A DNA stretch of 64,000 nucleotides from an uncultured Brevibacillus sp. (GCF_947502445.1 NZ_CANMZW010000031.1:1-64000); one strand, 5' to 3'. Positions 8,262 to 17,198 are shown, counted from the stretch's first letter. Notes: generated from the sequence alone by a model not told the origin. Program-made: numbers and translations.

Positions 8262-9359
8262 TTGAGACATCTAGGCAAACAAGAAATTGAAGATATTGCA
8301 GTTGGTGCAGCGTTATTAGGTACAGGAGGGGGAGGCGATCCGTATATCGGCAAGCTGATGGCTATCCAGGCATTCGAAGAATTTGGTCCGATTACTTTAC
8401 TGTCCGTGGATGAAATTCCAGATGACGCACTAGTAGTGGCCTCTGGCGGTATGGGAGCTCCAACCGTGCTCGTGGAAAAAATTCCAAGTGGTCAAGAAGT
8501 ATCCAAGGCATTCAAAGGCTTGGCGAATTACATGGGCAAAGAAGTTTTCGCAACATACCCGATTGAAGCAGGAGGCATCAACTCGATGCTGCCACTTGCG
8601 CTCGCCGCTAAGCTCGGATTGCCAGTAGTGGATGTGGACGGGATGGGTCGCGCTTTTCCAGAGCTGCAAATGACGACCTTTTATCTGGATGGAATAAACG
8701 CTACACCAATGGTGCTTGCGGATGAAAAAGACAACGTCACGATCATGGATACGATCGACAACTCATGGACAGAGCGGCTTGCTCGCAGTGTAACGGTTCA
8801 AATGGGAGGATCAGCAACGTGCGCCATTTACCCGATGACTGGTAAAAATCTCAAAGAAAGCGGTATTCACAACATCTTGAAATTGGAAGAAGAAATCGGT
8901 CGTGCGATCCGTCTGGCCAAAGAAACAAATCTGGACCCGGTCCAAGAAATTTTGAAGCTAACGAGTGGATTCGAATTGTTTATCGGGAAGGTTGTAGATG
9001 TAAATCGCAAAACAGAAGGCGGATGGACGCACGGTACAGCCAAAATAGAAGGTCTTCTGGAATACAAGGGCGAGGACCTCGAGCTGAGCTTCCAAAATGA
9101 GCATTTGCTGGCACGGACAAAGGATCGCCTGCTATGTGTGACTCCTGATTTGATCGCAGTAGTGGACTCAGAAACTGGCCTGCCGATCACGACAGAAGGA
9201 CTGCGGTATGGCGCGCGCGTTGTTGTCATTGGAATGCCATGCCATCCGAAATGGCGCACACCAAAAGGCATCGAAACAGTGGGACCTCGTTACTTCCGCT
9301 ATGACGTGGACTACACCCCTGTAGAACAACTGGTAAAGAAAGGGAGTGTTGTAAAATGA
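8262..9359 (+). CDS. DUF917 family protein (S-methyl thiohydantoin desulfurase-like), copy 2
   Basis: 365 residues, starting at TTG 8262 because AAAGGAGAGG lies 7-8 nt upstream; the earlier in-frame TTG at 8238 has no such site. It carries GTGGGGDPYIGK near the N-terminus, DVDGMGRAFPELQMTT, VQMGGSATCAIYPM and the C-terminal PDLIAVVDSETGLPI, all typical of DUF917. The glycine-rich loop is better preserved than in the copy at 4252, so this is probably the catalytically competent paralogue. Its stop overlaps the ATG of the next HyuA gene by 4 bp (ATGA), which suggests translational coupling and a complex with HyuA. Substrate unknown. Confidence 0.93.
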   Translation: MRHLGKQEIEDIAVGAALLGTGGGGDPYIGKLMAIQAFEEFGPITLLSVDEIPDDALVVASGGMGAPTVLVEKIPSGQEVSKAFKGLANYMGKEVFATYPIEAGGINSMLPLALAAKLGLPVVDVDGMGRAFPELQMTTFYLDGINATPMVLADEKDNVTIMDTIDNSWTERLARSVTVQMGGSATCAIYPMTGKNLKESGIHNILKLEEEIGRAIRLAKETNLDPVQEILKLTSGFELFIGKVVDVNRKTEGGWTHGTAKIEGLLEYKGEDLELSFQNEHLLARTKDRLLCVTPDLIAVVDSETGLPITTEGLRYGARVVVIGMPCHPKWRTPKGIETVGPRYFRYDVDYTPVEQLVKKGSVVK

Positions 9360-10948
9360 GCTATCGAATCGGGATTGATGTAGGTGGCACTCACACAGAT
9401 GCCGTTTTAATGGACAAAGATTATCGCGTACTGGCAAAGACAAAAACTTCGACTACACAGGATGTGAGCTCGGGAATTTATGCGGCCATGCGTGAAGTAA
9501 TCGCTGAGTCGGGGGTTCCACGCGAACAAATCAGGTATGCCATGCTGGGGACAACGCACTGCACCAATGCAATCGTAGAGCGAAAGCACTTGAATCAGAT
9601 TGCGGTCATCCGTATCGGAGCTCCGGCTACTTTAGCGATAAAGCCGCTAATCGGTGTTCCCGATGATCTGAGAGCTCATCTTGGCAAGCATGTGTATATC
9701 GTTTCAGGTGGGCATGAGTTTGATGGAAAAGAAATCACGAAGCTGAATGAGGCAGAATTATATCGCATTGCCAATGAAATCAAAGACGAGGTAGATTCTG
9801 TTGCAGTCGCCTCCGTTTTTTCACCTGTTTCCAAAGAGCATGAGCTGCGCGCGGCCGAAATCTTGCGCGAAGTACTCGGGGAAGAAGCTCCTATTTCTCT
9901 TTCCTATGAGATCGGTAGTGTCGGACTTCTGGAGCGAGAAAATGCAACCATCCTGAATGCCGCCATCGTCAATGTTGCGAAGACTACGGCAACTGGCTTC
10001 ATTAACGCACTAAAAGCAGAGAATGTGGATGCGAGAGTCTTCTTTGGTCAAAATGACGGAACATTAATGAGCGTTGAGTACGCGATGAAATACCCGATTC
10101 TGACCATTGGCTGCGGACCTACGAACAGTATCCGCGGGGCATCCTACCTGTCTGGGCTGGCAAATGCACTCGTCGTCGACGCTGGAGGCACCACGACTGA
10201 TATCGGCGTTCTCGTCAATTCCTTCCCTCGCGAATCCTCTCTCGCGGTAGAGATCGGAGGAGCACGTACGAATTTCCGCATGCCAGACTTGATCTCCATC
10301 GGACTCGGCGGAGGAACGATCGTACGTATTCAGGACGACGGAAGCTTCACGGTTGGTCCTGACAGCGTGGGCTACCAGCTTCCGCAAAAAGGTCTTGCGT
10401 TTGGCGGCGATACATTAACGACAACAGATGTTCTGATTGCGTTAAAGAAGAGTGATCTGGGTGATGCCGAGAAAGTGGCGCATCTTGATCAGGACATTTT
10501 GCTGAAGGTGTACGACCGAATCGTCGAAATGGCGGAAGAAGCAATCGACAAAATGAAAACAAGCGCAGAGCCGGTACCTGTTATTCTCGTTGGAGGCGGC
10601 AGTATCCTGTTCCCTGATGAGCTAAAGGGGGTATCCCAAATCATTCGACCTGAAAACTTTGGGGTGGCTAATGCTATTGGGGCTGCGATCTCACAAATCA
10701 GTGGTCAAATCGATCGCGTCTTTTCACTTGATGAGATGGGCCGTGATCAGACTTTGGCACTGGCAAAAAGTATTGCTGTAGATGAGGCTATCTCGGCTGG
10801 AGCGGACCCTGCGACAGTTGAAATCGTAGAGTTTGAGGATATCCCGCTGTCTTATCTCGGCAACGCGACCCGAATTCGTGTAAAAGCAGCCGGAACTCTC
10901 TCGTTAGCAAATATGGTGTCAGCACGGGAAGAGGTCAGCAATTCCTAA
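9356..10948 (+). CDS. Hydantoinase/oxoprolinase family protein, intact copy
   Basis: 530 residues with N-terminal Hydant_A_N and central hydantoinase A regions. The ASKHA nucleotide motifs are complete: GIDVGGTHTDAV (6-17), DAGGTTTDIG (275-284), IGLGGGT (315-321) and LVGGGS (411-416). The family catalyses ATP-dependent opening of hydantoin or 5-oxoproline-type rings, or acetone/acetophenone carboxylation in some branches. Pairing with DUF917 suggests a hydantoin or thiohydantoin substrate. It is translationally coupled to the DUF917 gene upstream and followed after 26 bp by a racemase fragment. It is the best-preserved enzyme of this locus. Confidence 0.92.
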   Translation: MSYRIGIDVGGTHTDAVLMDKDYRVLAKTKTSTTQDVSSGIYAAMREVIAESGVPREQIRYAMLGTTHCTNAIVERKHLNQIAVIRIGAPATLAIKPLIGVPDDLRAHLGKHVYIVSGGHEFDGKEITKLNEAELYRIANEIKDEVDSVAVASVFSPVSKEHELRAAEILREVLGEEAPISLSYEIGSVGLLERENATILNAAIVNVAKTTATGFINALKAENVDARVFFGQNDGTLMSVEYAMKYPILTIGCGPTNSIRGASYLSGLANALVVDAGGTTTDIGVLVNSFPRESSLAVEIGGARTNFRMPDLISIGLGGGTIVRIQDDGSFTVGPDSVGYQLPQKGLAFGGDTLTTTDVLIALKKSDLGDAEKVAHLDQDILLKVYDRIVEMAEEAIDKMKTSAEPVPVILVGGGSILFPDELKGVSQIIRPENFGVANAIGAAISQISGQIDRVFSLDEMGRDQTLALAKSIAVDEAISAGADPATVEIVEFEDIPLSYLGNATRIRVKAAGTLSLANMVSAREEVSNS

Positions 10949-10974
10949 AAGGTCGACGGCGTACATCTGGTCGT

Positions 10975-11433
10975 TTGCAAGCCAGAAGCCTAGACAACCA
11001 TGCATCGGGCAAGGCATCCATGCTCTACGCCAGCTTGCTTGCACGGTCATTTTCTGTAGTGACTGTACTGCCAAATGTTGTGCCCATGATCGAAAATATT
11101 AGTAAAAAGCTCGGGCTGCACTCCACATTAGCTTCAGTGAGATATGTGAATATACCTGTTCTGCAGCTGGTCGATAAAAAAAAGATGGAGGATGCCTTGT
11201 TTGAAGAAATGATTCACGCGATCCAAGAGGATAAAGCTCATGCGCTGGTTTTGGGCTGCACAGGGATGATGGGTGTGGCAATCACGCTCCAGGATAAACT
11301 GAAAAAGCATGGCTATGAGGTTCCTGTCATCGATCCTTCCTTTGCTTCAGCCAAAATGCTGGAAAGCCTGATCTCCATGAAAATCAAGCAAAGTCGCTTA
11401 ACTTACATGCCTACCCAAAAGCTGTACAAGTAA
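10975..11433 (+). pseudogene. Aspartate/glutamate (hydantoin) racemase, 5'-truncated
   Basis: The frame encodes the C-terminal two thirds of a hydantoin-racemase-type protein: GKASMLYASLLARSFSVVTV, then LGCTGMMGVAI, which holds the second catalytic Cys. The N-terminal ~75 residues, including the first catalytic Cys, are missing. The fragment begins abruptly a few bases after the HyuA stop with no good ribosome site. A deletion fused the end of the operon to the middle of the racemase. It could be expressed from the TTG at 10975, but without the first Cys it should be inactive. Confidence 0.82.
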
Positions 11434-11564
11434 TCTTTATTTCGCCAAATCTCGTTTATACCAGTTGCGGTAACCTACTTCTGACCTCCTTATTTTCTAC
11501 AGTCGCTGTGAGTATCGCAAACCATTATGGAGCATCCTTTTTTTTGCTCTTCATAGCAAAGTGT

Positions 11565-11597
11565 GCCTCGAAAGATACATTTTTCGGGGCTTTTTTG
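11565..11597 (+). terminator. Rho-independent terminator
   Basis: GCCTCGAAA pairs with TTTTTCGGGGC around a short GATACA loop, followed by six T residues. It closes the hydantoin locus about 130 bp after the racemase fragment. The 130 bp between hold nothing I recognise. Confidence 0.8.
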
Positions 11598-11671
11598 TGT
11601 TAGCAAGGCGGTCGTTTTTGATATGATAGAGAGGTGCAAAAAATTGATCAGCAATGTTTTTGGAGGTTGTC

Positions 11672-12370
11672 ATGAAATACGACGTAATCTTATTCGATGT
11701 TGACGATACCTTAATGGATTTTAAAATGACGGAAGAAAACGCCTTGCAAAACACATTTACCGCTTTTGGGTTACCAACAGGACTTGCCGATTATGGTGCC
11801 CAGTACCAAGAAATTAGTAAAGTGCTTTGGCGAGATTTAGAAGAGGGCAGAATCACAATTGCTGATTTGGGAGTAGAAAGATTTCGGAGATTGTTCGCTG
11901 TAGACCAGCCTGAGCTGGATACAAAAGCTTTTGGTCATGCCTATTTGGAGAATCTGGGAAAAGAAGTGCATCTCATTCCTGGTGCGGTAGAATTGTGCAG
12001 CAGGCTCTCAGACTGTAGGCTTGTGGTCATTACAAACGGCTTTGCATCCGTACAGACCGCGAGAATCGGAGCTTCACCACTGTGCCATACATTTGAAGAA
12101 TTGATCATTTCCGAGCAGGTAGGCTACAAAAAGCCTGATCGGGAAATTTTCGAATATGCCTTTTCCAAGCTGGGGTTAACGGATAAGACCAAGGTGTTGA
12201 TGGTTGGGGACTCTTTGACCTCGGATATTCAGGGAGGCAATCGTTTTGGTATCGATACATGCTGGTTCAATCCGCTGCAAAAAGAGAATCACCTAGAGAT
12301 TCAGCCGACCTATGAAATAAAAGAGCTTGGGGAACTGCTTGCCATCGTAAACGGAGAAGAGAGATTCTAG
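11672..12370 (+). CDS. yfnB: HAD-superfamily 5'-nucleotidase (YjjG/YfnB type)
   Basis: 232 residues. HAD motif I is FDVDDTLMDF at the N-terminus, motif II is VITNGF, and motifs III/IV are KKPD and VGDSLTSDIQG. This matches the YjjG/YfnB branch of noncanonical pyrimidine 5'-nucleotidases, which dephosphorylate nucleoside monophosphates and damaged nucleotides in the cytoplasm. ATG 11672 is chosen because GGAGG precedes it by 6 nt; an upstream ATG at 11654 has none. It stands alone between a terminator and the UbiD gene. Exact substrate is not evident, and the gene symbol is by similarity only. Confidence 0.88.
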   Translation: MKYDVILFDVDDTLMDFKMTEENALQNTFTAFGLPTGLADYGAQYQEISKVLWRDLEEGRITIADLGVERFRRLFAVDQPELDTKAFGHAYLENLGKEVHLIPGAVELCSRLSDCRLVVITNGFASVQTARIGASPLCHTFEELIISEQVGYKKPDREIFEYAFSKLGLTDKTKVLMVGDSLTSDIQGGNRFGIDTCWFNPLQKENHLEIQPTYEIKELGELLAIVNGEERF

Positions 12371-12477
12371 GTGTAGTTTGAGCTATTCTCATCCGGTAAG
12401 TGTAATTGCGAGGTCTATCATGTAAGATGGAAAAAATACGGCTAGCACGTGAATCTAGCGATAGGAGCCATTCAAAT

Positions 12478-14310
12478 ATGTATCGTACGTTAGAAGAATG
12501 TATTCTTGATTTGGAAAAAAACGGACATTTGGTGCGCATTACAGAGGAAGTAGATCCGTATCTGGAGATGGCCGCCATCCATCTGAAGATGTATGAAGTG
12601 GGCGGTCCTGCGTTGCTTTTTGAAAATGTTAAAGGCTCGAAGTTTCGAGCGGTGTCCAATTTGTTCGGTACAATCGAACGCAGCAAATTTATTTTCCGTA
12701 GCACGTGGGCAGCTGCAGAAAATGTAATTGCACTGCGCAACGATCCGATGAAGGCGCTAAAGCATCCTTTTAAAAATATGGAGAGCGGCTTTGCTGCTTT
12801 GAAGGCATTGCCGATCAAAAAATCGACGGGCGCACCCGTTACGTACCAGGAAATCAGTATCTCGGACCTGCCGCTGATCCAGAGCTGGCCCATGGATGGG
12901 GGGGCGTTTGTTACGCTGCCGCAGGTTTATTCGGAAGACCCGGAAAAGCCTGGTATCATGAATTCGAATCTGGGCATGTACCGTGTTCAACTGACCGGCA
13001 ATGAGTACGAAATCGATAAAGAAATCGGCTTGCACTACCAAATTCATCGCGGGATCGGCGTCCATCAGGATAAAGCCAACAAGCTTGGGACTCCGCTGAA
13101 AGTGAGCTGCTTCGTGGGCGGACCTCCTGCACATACACTTTCTGCAGTGATGCCCTTGCCAGAAGGAATGAGCGAGATCACGTTTGCAGGCTTGCTCTCC
13201 GGACGTCGTTTTCACTACAGCTATGATGAGGACGGCTATTGCATTAGTAACGATGCTGACTTTGTCATTACCGGAGAAATTCATGCCGGGGAGACGAAGC
13301 CGGAAGGACCATTCGGCGATCATCTGGGCTATTACAGTCTGACACACCCGTTTCCAGTCATGCGAGTAAAAAAGGTATACGCCAAGCAAAACGCAATTTG
13401 GCCGTTTACCGTGGTTGGACGTCCACCGCAAGAAGATACTTCTTTTGGTCAGCTGATCCACGAATTGACGGGCGATGCCATCAAGCAAGAAATTCCTGGG
13501 GTGAAAGAAGTTCATGCGGTTGACGCAGCGGGTGTCCACCCATTGCTTTTTGCCATCGGAAGCGAGCGGTACACCCCTTATCAACAAGTGAAGCAGCCGA
13601 CTGAGATGCTTACCATCGCAAATCGGATCTTAGGAACAGGTCAGCTGAGTCTGGCTAAATATTTGTTCATAACAGCGGAAGAAAATCGACCGATCACGAC
13701 TCATGATGAAGTGGATTTTATGACATACATTCTGGAGCGGATCGATCTGCACAGAGACATTCATTTTTATACGAATACAACAATCGATACTTTGGATTAC
13801 TCAGGCACGGGCTTGAACAGTGGCAGTAAAGTCGTTTTCGCAGCCTATGGCGAGCAAAAAAGAGAGCTTTGCAAGGAAGTGCCAGATACATTGAAGGAGC
13901 TGCGTGAATTCGGCAATGCGCGAATGATCATGCCAGGTGTTGTCGCTATTCAAGGAGCCGCATTTACGGATTATGCGAGCGCGCAAAAAGAGATGCAAAG
14001 CTTGTCTGATGCCATTAAGGACAGAGGCACGCTCGCATCCTGCCCGATGATCATTGTCTGCGATGACAGCTCGTTTTTGAGCGCTACGCTTTCCAACTTT
14101 TTGTGGGCAACTTTTACGCGGAGCAATCCGTCTCACGATATTTACGGTGTCAACAGCTATTATGAAAACAAGCATTGGGCATGTGACAATGTCCTTATTG
14201 ACGCCCGTGTCAAGCCACATCAAGCGCCGCCGCTCATTCCAGACCCTACTGTGGAAAAAAACATGGAGCGTTTGTTCGTCAAAGGGGCAAGCCTGGGCGG
14301 TATTCTCTAG
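12478..14310 (+). CDS. UbiD-family prenylated-FMN-dependent decarboxylase
   Basis: 610 residues, the size of the large UbiD/menaquinone-decarboxylase-like branch. ATG 12478 follows AGGAG by 11 nt. A conserved block near residues 270-286 reads TKPEGPFGDHLGYYS and contains the Glu residues that, with an Arg, form the UbiD active site. Family members decarboxylate aromatic or alpha,beta-unsaturated acids with prenyl-FMN made by UbiX; no UbiX is present nearby. The function in this organism could be futalosine-type quinone synthesis or aromatic acid decarboxylation, which the sequence alone does not settle. It is followed by a terminator. Confidence 0.9.
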   Translation: MYRTLEECILDLEKNGHLVRITEEVDPYLEMAAIHLKMYEVGGPALLFENVKGSKFRAVSNLFGTIERSKFIFRSTWAAAENVIALRNDPMKALKHPFKNMESGFAALKALPIKKSTGAPVTYQEISISDLPLIQSWPMDGGAFVTLPQVYSEDPEKPGIMNSNLGMYRVQLTGNEYEIDKEIGLHYQIHRGIGVHQDKANKLGTPLKVSCFVGGPPAHTLSAVMPLPEGMSEITFAGLLSGRRFHYSYDEDGYCISNDADFVITGEIHAGETKPEGPFGDHLGYYSLTHPFPVMRVKKVYAKQNAIWPFTVVGRPPQEDTSFGQLIHELTGDAIKQEIPGVKEVHAVDAAGVHPLLFAIGSERYTPYQQVKQPTEMLTIANRILGTGQLSLAKYLFITAEENRPITTHDEVDFMTYILERIDLHRDIHFYTNTTIDTLDYSGTGLNSGSKVVFAAYGEQKRELCKEVPDTLKELREFGNARMIMPGVVAIQGAAFTDYASAQKEMQSLSDAIKDRGTLASCPMIIVCDDSSFLSATLSNFLWATFTRSNPSHDIYGVNSYYENKHWACDNVLIDARVKPHQAPPLIPDPTVEKNMERLFVKGASLGGIL

Positions 14311-14345
14311 CAAGTTCAATTCGTGTGGTTCCTTTTGTAAGACAA

Positions 14346-14383
14346 ACAAAACAACGGTTCTTTGATGACCGTTGTTTTGTTTC
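14346..14383 (+). terminator. Terminator after the UbiD gene
   Basis: ACAAAACAACGGT (14346-14358) and ACCGTTGTTTTGT (14368-14380) form a perfect 13-bp stem followed by T residues. The symmetrical A/T flanks allow function in both directions. Confidence 0.88.
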
Positions 14384-14411
14384 ATCACGTATACGGAAGG
14401 CGAGGAGCTTG

Positions 14412-14780
14412 ATGACTTTTTCCGACTTTGAGATCACCGTGCGAGCGGATGTTGTGATTGGTGGTCATGTGAATAATGTCAAGTATTTGGAGTTTTTGGA
14501 GTCAGCCCGTCAGTCCTGGTACGAATATTTTAACCGTTTGGGCTTTGTCTCATTTATGGCTCACTTATGCGTGGATTATAAAAAAGAGGCTTTTCTCGGT
14601 GACCAGCTGCACATTTATACTGATGTACACCAAGTGGGAAATACTAGCTTCGTCCTTAAACAAATGATTAAAAATCAACACGGGGAAGCTGTACTTGAAG
14701 CAGAAGCTACCTTTGTCTCGATTTGTCAGCAAACAGGACAAAAAATCCGCGTTCCCGATGAACTGCGGAACCGTCTGTAG
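14412..14780 (+). CDS. Acyl-CoA thioesterase (4-hydroxybenzoyl-CoA thioesterase fold)
   Basis: 122 residues; ATG 14412 follows GAGGAG by 4-5 nt. It is a single hot-dog domain of the YbgC/FcbC type, with VIGGHVNNVKYLEFLESAR holding the Asn that replaces the usual catalytic Asp in some 4HBT proteins, followed by WYEYFNRLG. It probably hydrolyses short or aromatic acyl-CoA thioesters in the cytoplasm. It is a single-gene unit after the UbiD terminator. A remnant of a sigma-54 regulator begins immediately after it on the other strand. Confidence 0.85.
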   Translation: MTFSDFEITVRADVVIGGHVNNVKYLEFLESARQSWYEYFNRLGFVSFMAHLCVDYKKEAFLGDQLHIYTDVHQVGNTSFVLKQMIKNQHGEAVLEAEATFVSICQQTGQKIRVPDELRNRL

Positions 14781-15123
14781 ACTACATCGGCGCTCCTACC
14801 GATTCCGAGAAGTCGTGCCGCCTGGGAAACATTGCCGCCTGTCTTATTAAGCACATCCACGATCGGGTTGTTTTCCAGCTTTTCCCGTTCTCCTGTGAGC
14901 TCTAGTTTGCGTATAGCTTGACAAAATGTACGCTGGAAAGCTTCTGGTGTCTACAAATCCGTCCTCTGATAAAAACGCGGCTTCGCGCAGCGCCGCTGTC
15001 AATTGGCGTACGTTGCCAGGCCAGGGATAATTCTGTTTCGATGCCAGTGAGCAAAAGGCCGGCTAGTTGCAGTCGATCTGCTCGTTCGCGAAGTGGGGGA
15101 AGAATGATATGCACACCTTGCAC
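14781..15123 (-). pseudogene. Remnant of a third sigma-54 activator (AAA+ end and HTH)
   Basis: Read on the minus strand, three frames in succession give HIILPPLRERADRLQLAGLL (AAA+), NYPWPGNVRQLTAALREAAF (sensor 2) and NKTGGNVSQAARLLGIGRS (Fis-type HTH). The N-terminal two thirds is absent, there are at least two frameshifts, and no start exists. It is the decayed tail of an enhancer-binding protein, possibly once the regulator of the thioesterase/UbiD region. Confidence 0.82.
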
Positions 15124-15170
15124 TGTGATTTAGTGCACATGGACAACTATCCATGGCATCACCCCAAATT

Positions 15171-15260
15171 AATTCACTCTAGCTAACCGAATAGTAAAAC
15201 GACTTTTCCATGTAACCAACTCCTTTGTTGGAGTATGACATAACGAGTTGGGACAAAAAA
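15171..15260 (-). repeat. 90-bp dispersed repeat, copy A, with a 10-codon reading frame
   Basis: About 80% or more identical to 17979-18069 in the same orientation. On the minus strand both copies read TTTTTTGTCCCA...CGTTATGTCATA, then an AAAGGAG-type ribosome site, and an ATG followed by MEKSFYYSVS and a stop (15179-15211). Both copies lie just downstream of a small minus-strand gene. The short frame could be a truncated gene start duplicated twice, or a real small peptide; see findings. Confidence 0.75.
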
Positions 15261-15282
15261 AGAGGACTTAACACAAGCTCAA

Positions 15283-15444
15283 TTATGTTAAATAAAAACC
15301 TATAAGAATAAAAGATGTCACACTAAATAAAATACAAGCTCCAACTATGTTTAAAACCACATTTTCTTTTTTAACTATAGAGCTTATGGTCCTAATAAGA
15401 GCGAAGAGACAAGCAGATACTGAAACAATTTGTACCCAATCCAT
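15283..15444 (-). CDS. Small two-helix membrane protein, unknown
   Basis: 53 residues starting MDWVQIVSVSACLFALIRT, with a GAGGTG ribosome site 7 nt before the ATG. Two hydrophobic segments (about 4-18 and 31-51) are separated by a short SIVKKENVV loop. I do not recognise a family. A longer in-frame extension to 15513 exists but has no ribosome site. It is followed by copy A of the 90-bp repeat. Confidence 0.6.
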   Translation of the reverse strand: MDWVQIVSVSACLFALIRTISSIVKKENVVLNIVGACILFSVTSFILIGFYLT

Positions 15445-15518
15445 AAACAACACCTCGCTAGTTCGATATCCAAATAATACCACATTAAAAGAGATCTTTA
15501 ACAGGTTTCTCATTATGT

Positions 15519-16001
15519 CTAATTTTCGTATTGAACAATATGTTGAATCCCAGTTGGTAATTGACGTAACGCTGATCGTAAGAATGTTGGATAGAGAGGA
15601 AGAACCTCTAACTCATTAAGAGGGAACCATTGGAACAGAAGTGAAACATTTTTTTCAATGCCAGAATGGATTCTTTGCTTGTCAAGGACATTTGCCTGGT
15701 TCTTAATGTTGACAAGGTAGTAAAACGATAACTCATGATATCGTGTGTGATCATGATCAAAAAAGTTTTCAGCAATCCAGAGTAGTCGTTCAACGTTAAC
15801 ATCGATAGCTAGTTCTTCTTGGAACTCACGCTGAATGGTTTTTTCGGATGATTCCATCAACTCTGCTCTGCCTCCAGGTAAAGCCCAAAAATCATCTTGC
15901 AGATTGCGATGTAAAAGCACATAACCATCGTGAATGACAACACCAACAATACGATGGTTAAAAACACCATCAGGAAATTCCATACGAATCATCGTGGACA
16001 A
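15519..16001 (-). CDS. NUDIX hydrolase
   Basis: 160 residues starting at TTG 16001, with AGGAGG 8 nt upstream. A complete Nudix box is visible: a GG followed by RAELME and a REFQEEL helix, fitting Gx5Ex7REUxEExGU at about residues 43-65. It hydrolyses a nucleoside diphosphate linked to another moiety; the neighbouring LHRNLQDDFWALPGG is typical of the YjhB/MutT-like branch. Substrate is not predictable from the sequence. Neighbours are small orphan genes on the same strand. Confidence 0.9.
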   Translation of the reverse strand: MSTMIRMEFPDGVFNHRIVGVVIHDGYVLLHRNLQDDFWALPGGRAELMESSEKTIQREFQEELAIDVNVERLLWIAENFFDHDHTRYHELSFYYLVNIKNQANVLDKQRIHSGIEKNVSLLFQWFPLNELEVLPLYPTFLRSALRQLPTGIQHIVQYEN

Positions 16002-16090
16002 TCAAATACCTCCTAATTTTATGACGGGTATTATAACTATGTTCAAATTTTACCGAAAAATTGAATTAACACAATGTGTAGGGAGCAAAA

Positions 16091-16204
16091 TCAGCTAATA
16101 GTTACTACGTTCTCAATTTTGAAATAAAGTATGATTAAAACTCCGATGGAAAAAAACAGTAGTAGTCCAAAAATCAGCGATAAGATAATCACTATTTTCT
16201 TCAC
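16091..16204 (-). CDS. 37-residue single-helix membrane peptide
   Basis: A small gene with a GTG start 6 nt after a GGGGGTG ribosome site. The product begins MKKIVIILSLIFGLLLFF and continues with hydrophobic residues to about position 28, then KIENVVTIS and a stop. This is a positively charged start plus one transmembrane helix, typical of small membrane peptides or of a lipoprotein-less signal anchor. No family recognised. It sits between the NUDIX gene and a four-helix membrane protein, all on the minus strand. Confidence 0.55.
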   Translation of the reverse strand: MKKIVIILSLIFGLLLFFSIGVLIILYFKIENVVTIS

Positions 16205-16289
16205 AAAAAACACCCCCTGAAATAAGACGAGGGGAATCGAAAAGAGTTACAAAATATGTAAAAAAGATCGAGTTAATTTAACAAGATAG

Positions 16290-16661
16290 TTAGGAAGATA
16301 AGTTAAACTTACGATTCTCTTTAAATATTGAGTATAGAAAGATGAGAATACATCCAATAAGACTTACACAGCTTATCAAAGTATCGTATGGATGGTAATC
16401 GTGAGTTAAAGCCTGAATTGTGCTCATGCCCCAAAATAGACTTGGGATCGTAAGGAAATAATGTAATCTTGTATCATCTACAAACCTGATGTAGGCAAGG
16501 GCTAGGATTGTAGAAATGGCAAAAGTCTGAAGGAATCCTTGCATTTCACCGTAGGAAATCGTTACCGGAATGTCACTTGCAAGAAGCATTTGATAACACC
16601 AAAGAAAAAAGAACCAGCCAGCTGCAAAGATACCCATTGTGAACTTTATAAAATTTATCAT
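16290..16661 (-). CDS. Hypothetical four-helix membrane protein
   Basis: 123 residues with about four hydrophobic segments (roughly 5-25, 40-60, 68-85 and 95-113) and a short charged tail. AGGAGG lies 10 nt before the ATG. I do not recognise the family. It belongs to a run of small minus-strand genes with no functional clue, although the organisation resembles accessory immunity or envelope genes. Confidence 0.6.
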   Translation of the reverse strand: MINFIKFTMGIFAAGWFFFLWCYQMLLASDIPVTISYGEMQGFLQTFAISTILALAYIRFVDDTRLHYFLTIPSLFWGMSTIQALTHDYHPYDTLISCVSLIGCILIFLYSIFKENRKFNLSS

Positions 16662-16768
16662 GAAAAAATGATCCTCCTACTTTCAACTTGATGAGTAAGA
16701 CGGAAATTGATGAAAAAGGTTACACAACAGGTAGGATTTAACACTTCGGTAATTTTGACAAGTCTGCT

Positions 16769-16846
16769 TTAGCGTTTGTTCCTGGTCCAAATCTCAGCAA
16801 TGAATGAAATGAATTGGTGGAGAACAGATGCAATAAACTCAAGCAT
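16769..16846 (-). CDS. 25-residue amphipathic peptide
   Basis: ATG follows a perfect AAAGGAGG site by 6-7 nt. The product starts MLEFIASVLHQFISFIAE and ends IWTRNKR: an amphipathic or hydrophobic helix with a basic tail. Its size and composition recall type I toxins, phenol-soluble-modulin-like peptides or leaderless bacteriocins, but no family match can be claimed. A minus-strand terminator lies about 120 bp upstream, so it has its own transcription unit. Confidence 0.5.
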   Translation of the reverse strand: MLEFIASVLHQFISFIAEIWTRNKR

Positions 16847-16964
16847 AATAAACCTCCTTTGAAATCGGCTTTATTAATAATACGGATTGGGGAAATTTGG
16901 GTTTCGCTTGATACACAACACACGATTTGATAAAAAAGAGATTCTAAATGCAGTAGTCCCGACA

Positions 16965-17045
16965 CAAAAAAACCCCCGGGATATCCCGAGGGCCATTGAT
17001 GGCTGTCTAAAATTCGTTACTGTATGGCGTTTCATCAATGCTATT
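16965..17045 (-). ncRNA. Candidate structured RNA ending in a strong terminator
   Basis: On the minus strand an outer CATTGATG/CATCAATG pairing (17033-17040 with 16994-17001) is followed by the hairpin CCCTCGGG-ATAT-CCCGGGGG (16973-16992) and seven T residues (16966-16972). No convincing protein ends here, so the terminator probably closes a small RNA or the transcript of the 17.3-kb regulator gene. The length of any RNA is unknown. Confidence 0.45.
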
Positions 17046-17198
17046 CTCGACTTTTTCCCTTCTATTTTTGTGGGATTTCGTTCGAGCCTACCGTGCGGGC
17101 GACTTTCATCGCACACGGCGTGCCATCAACGGATAAGAAAGCGTGTTTTACAACGGGCACAAATAACATACGCCATTCTCTCTATAACTGTCTGCTAA

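Noticed and set aside
12757-13587. Minus-strand open frame within the UbiD gene
   Set aside because: Shadow of a well-supported enzyme on the other strand.
14325-14411. Upstream extension of the thioesterase
   Set aside because: It would run through the UbiD terminator; the ribosome site supports ATG 14412.
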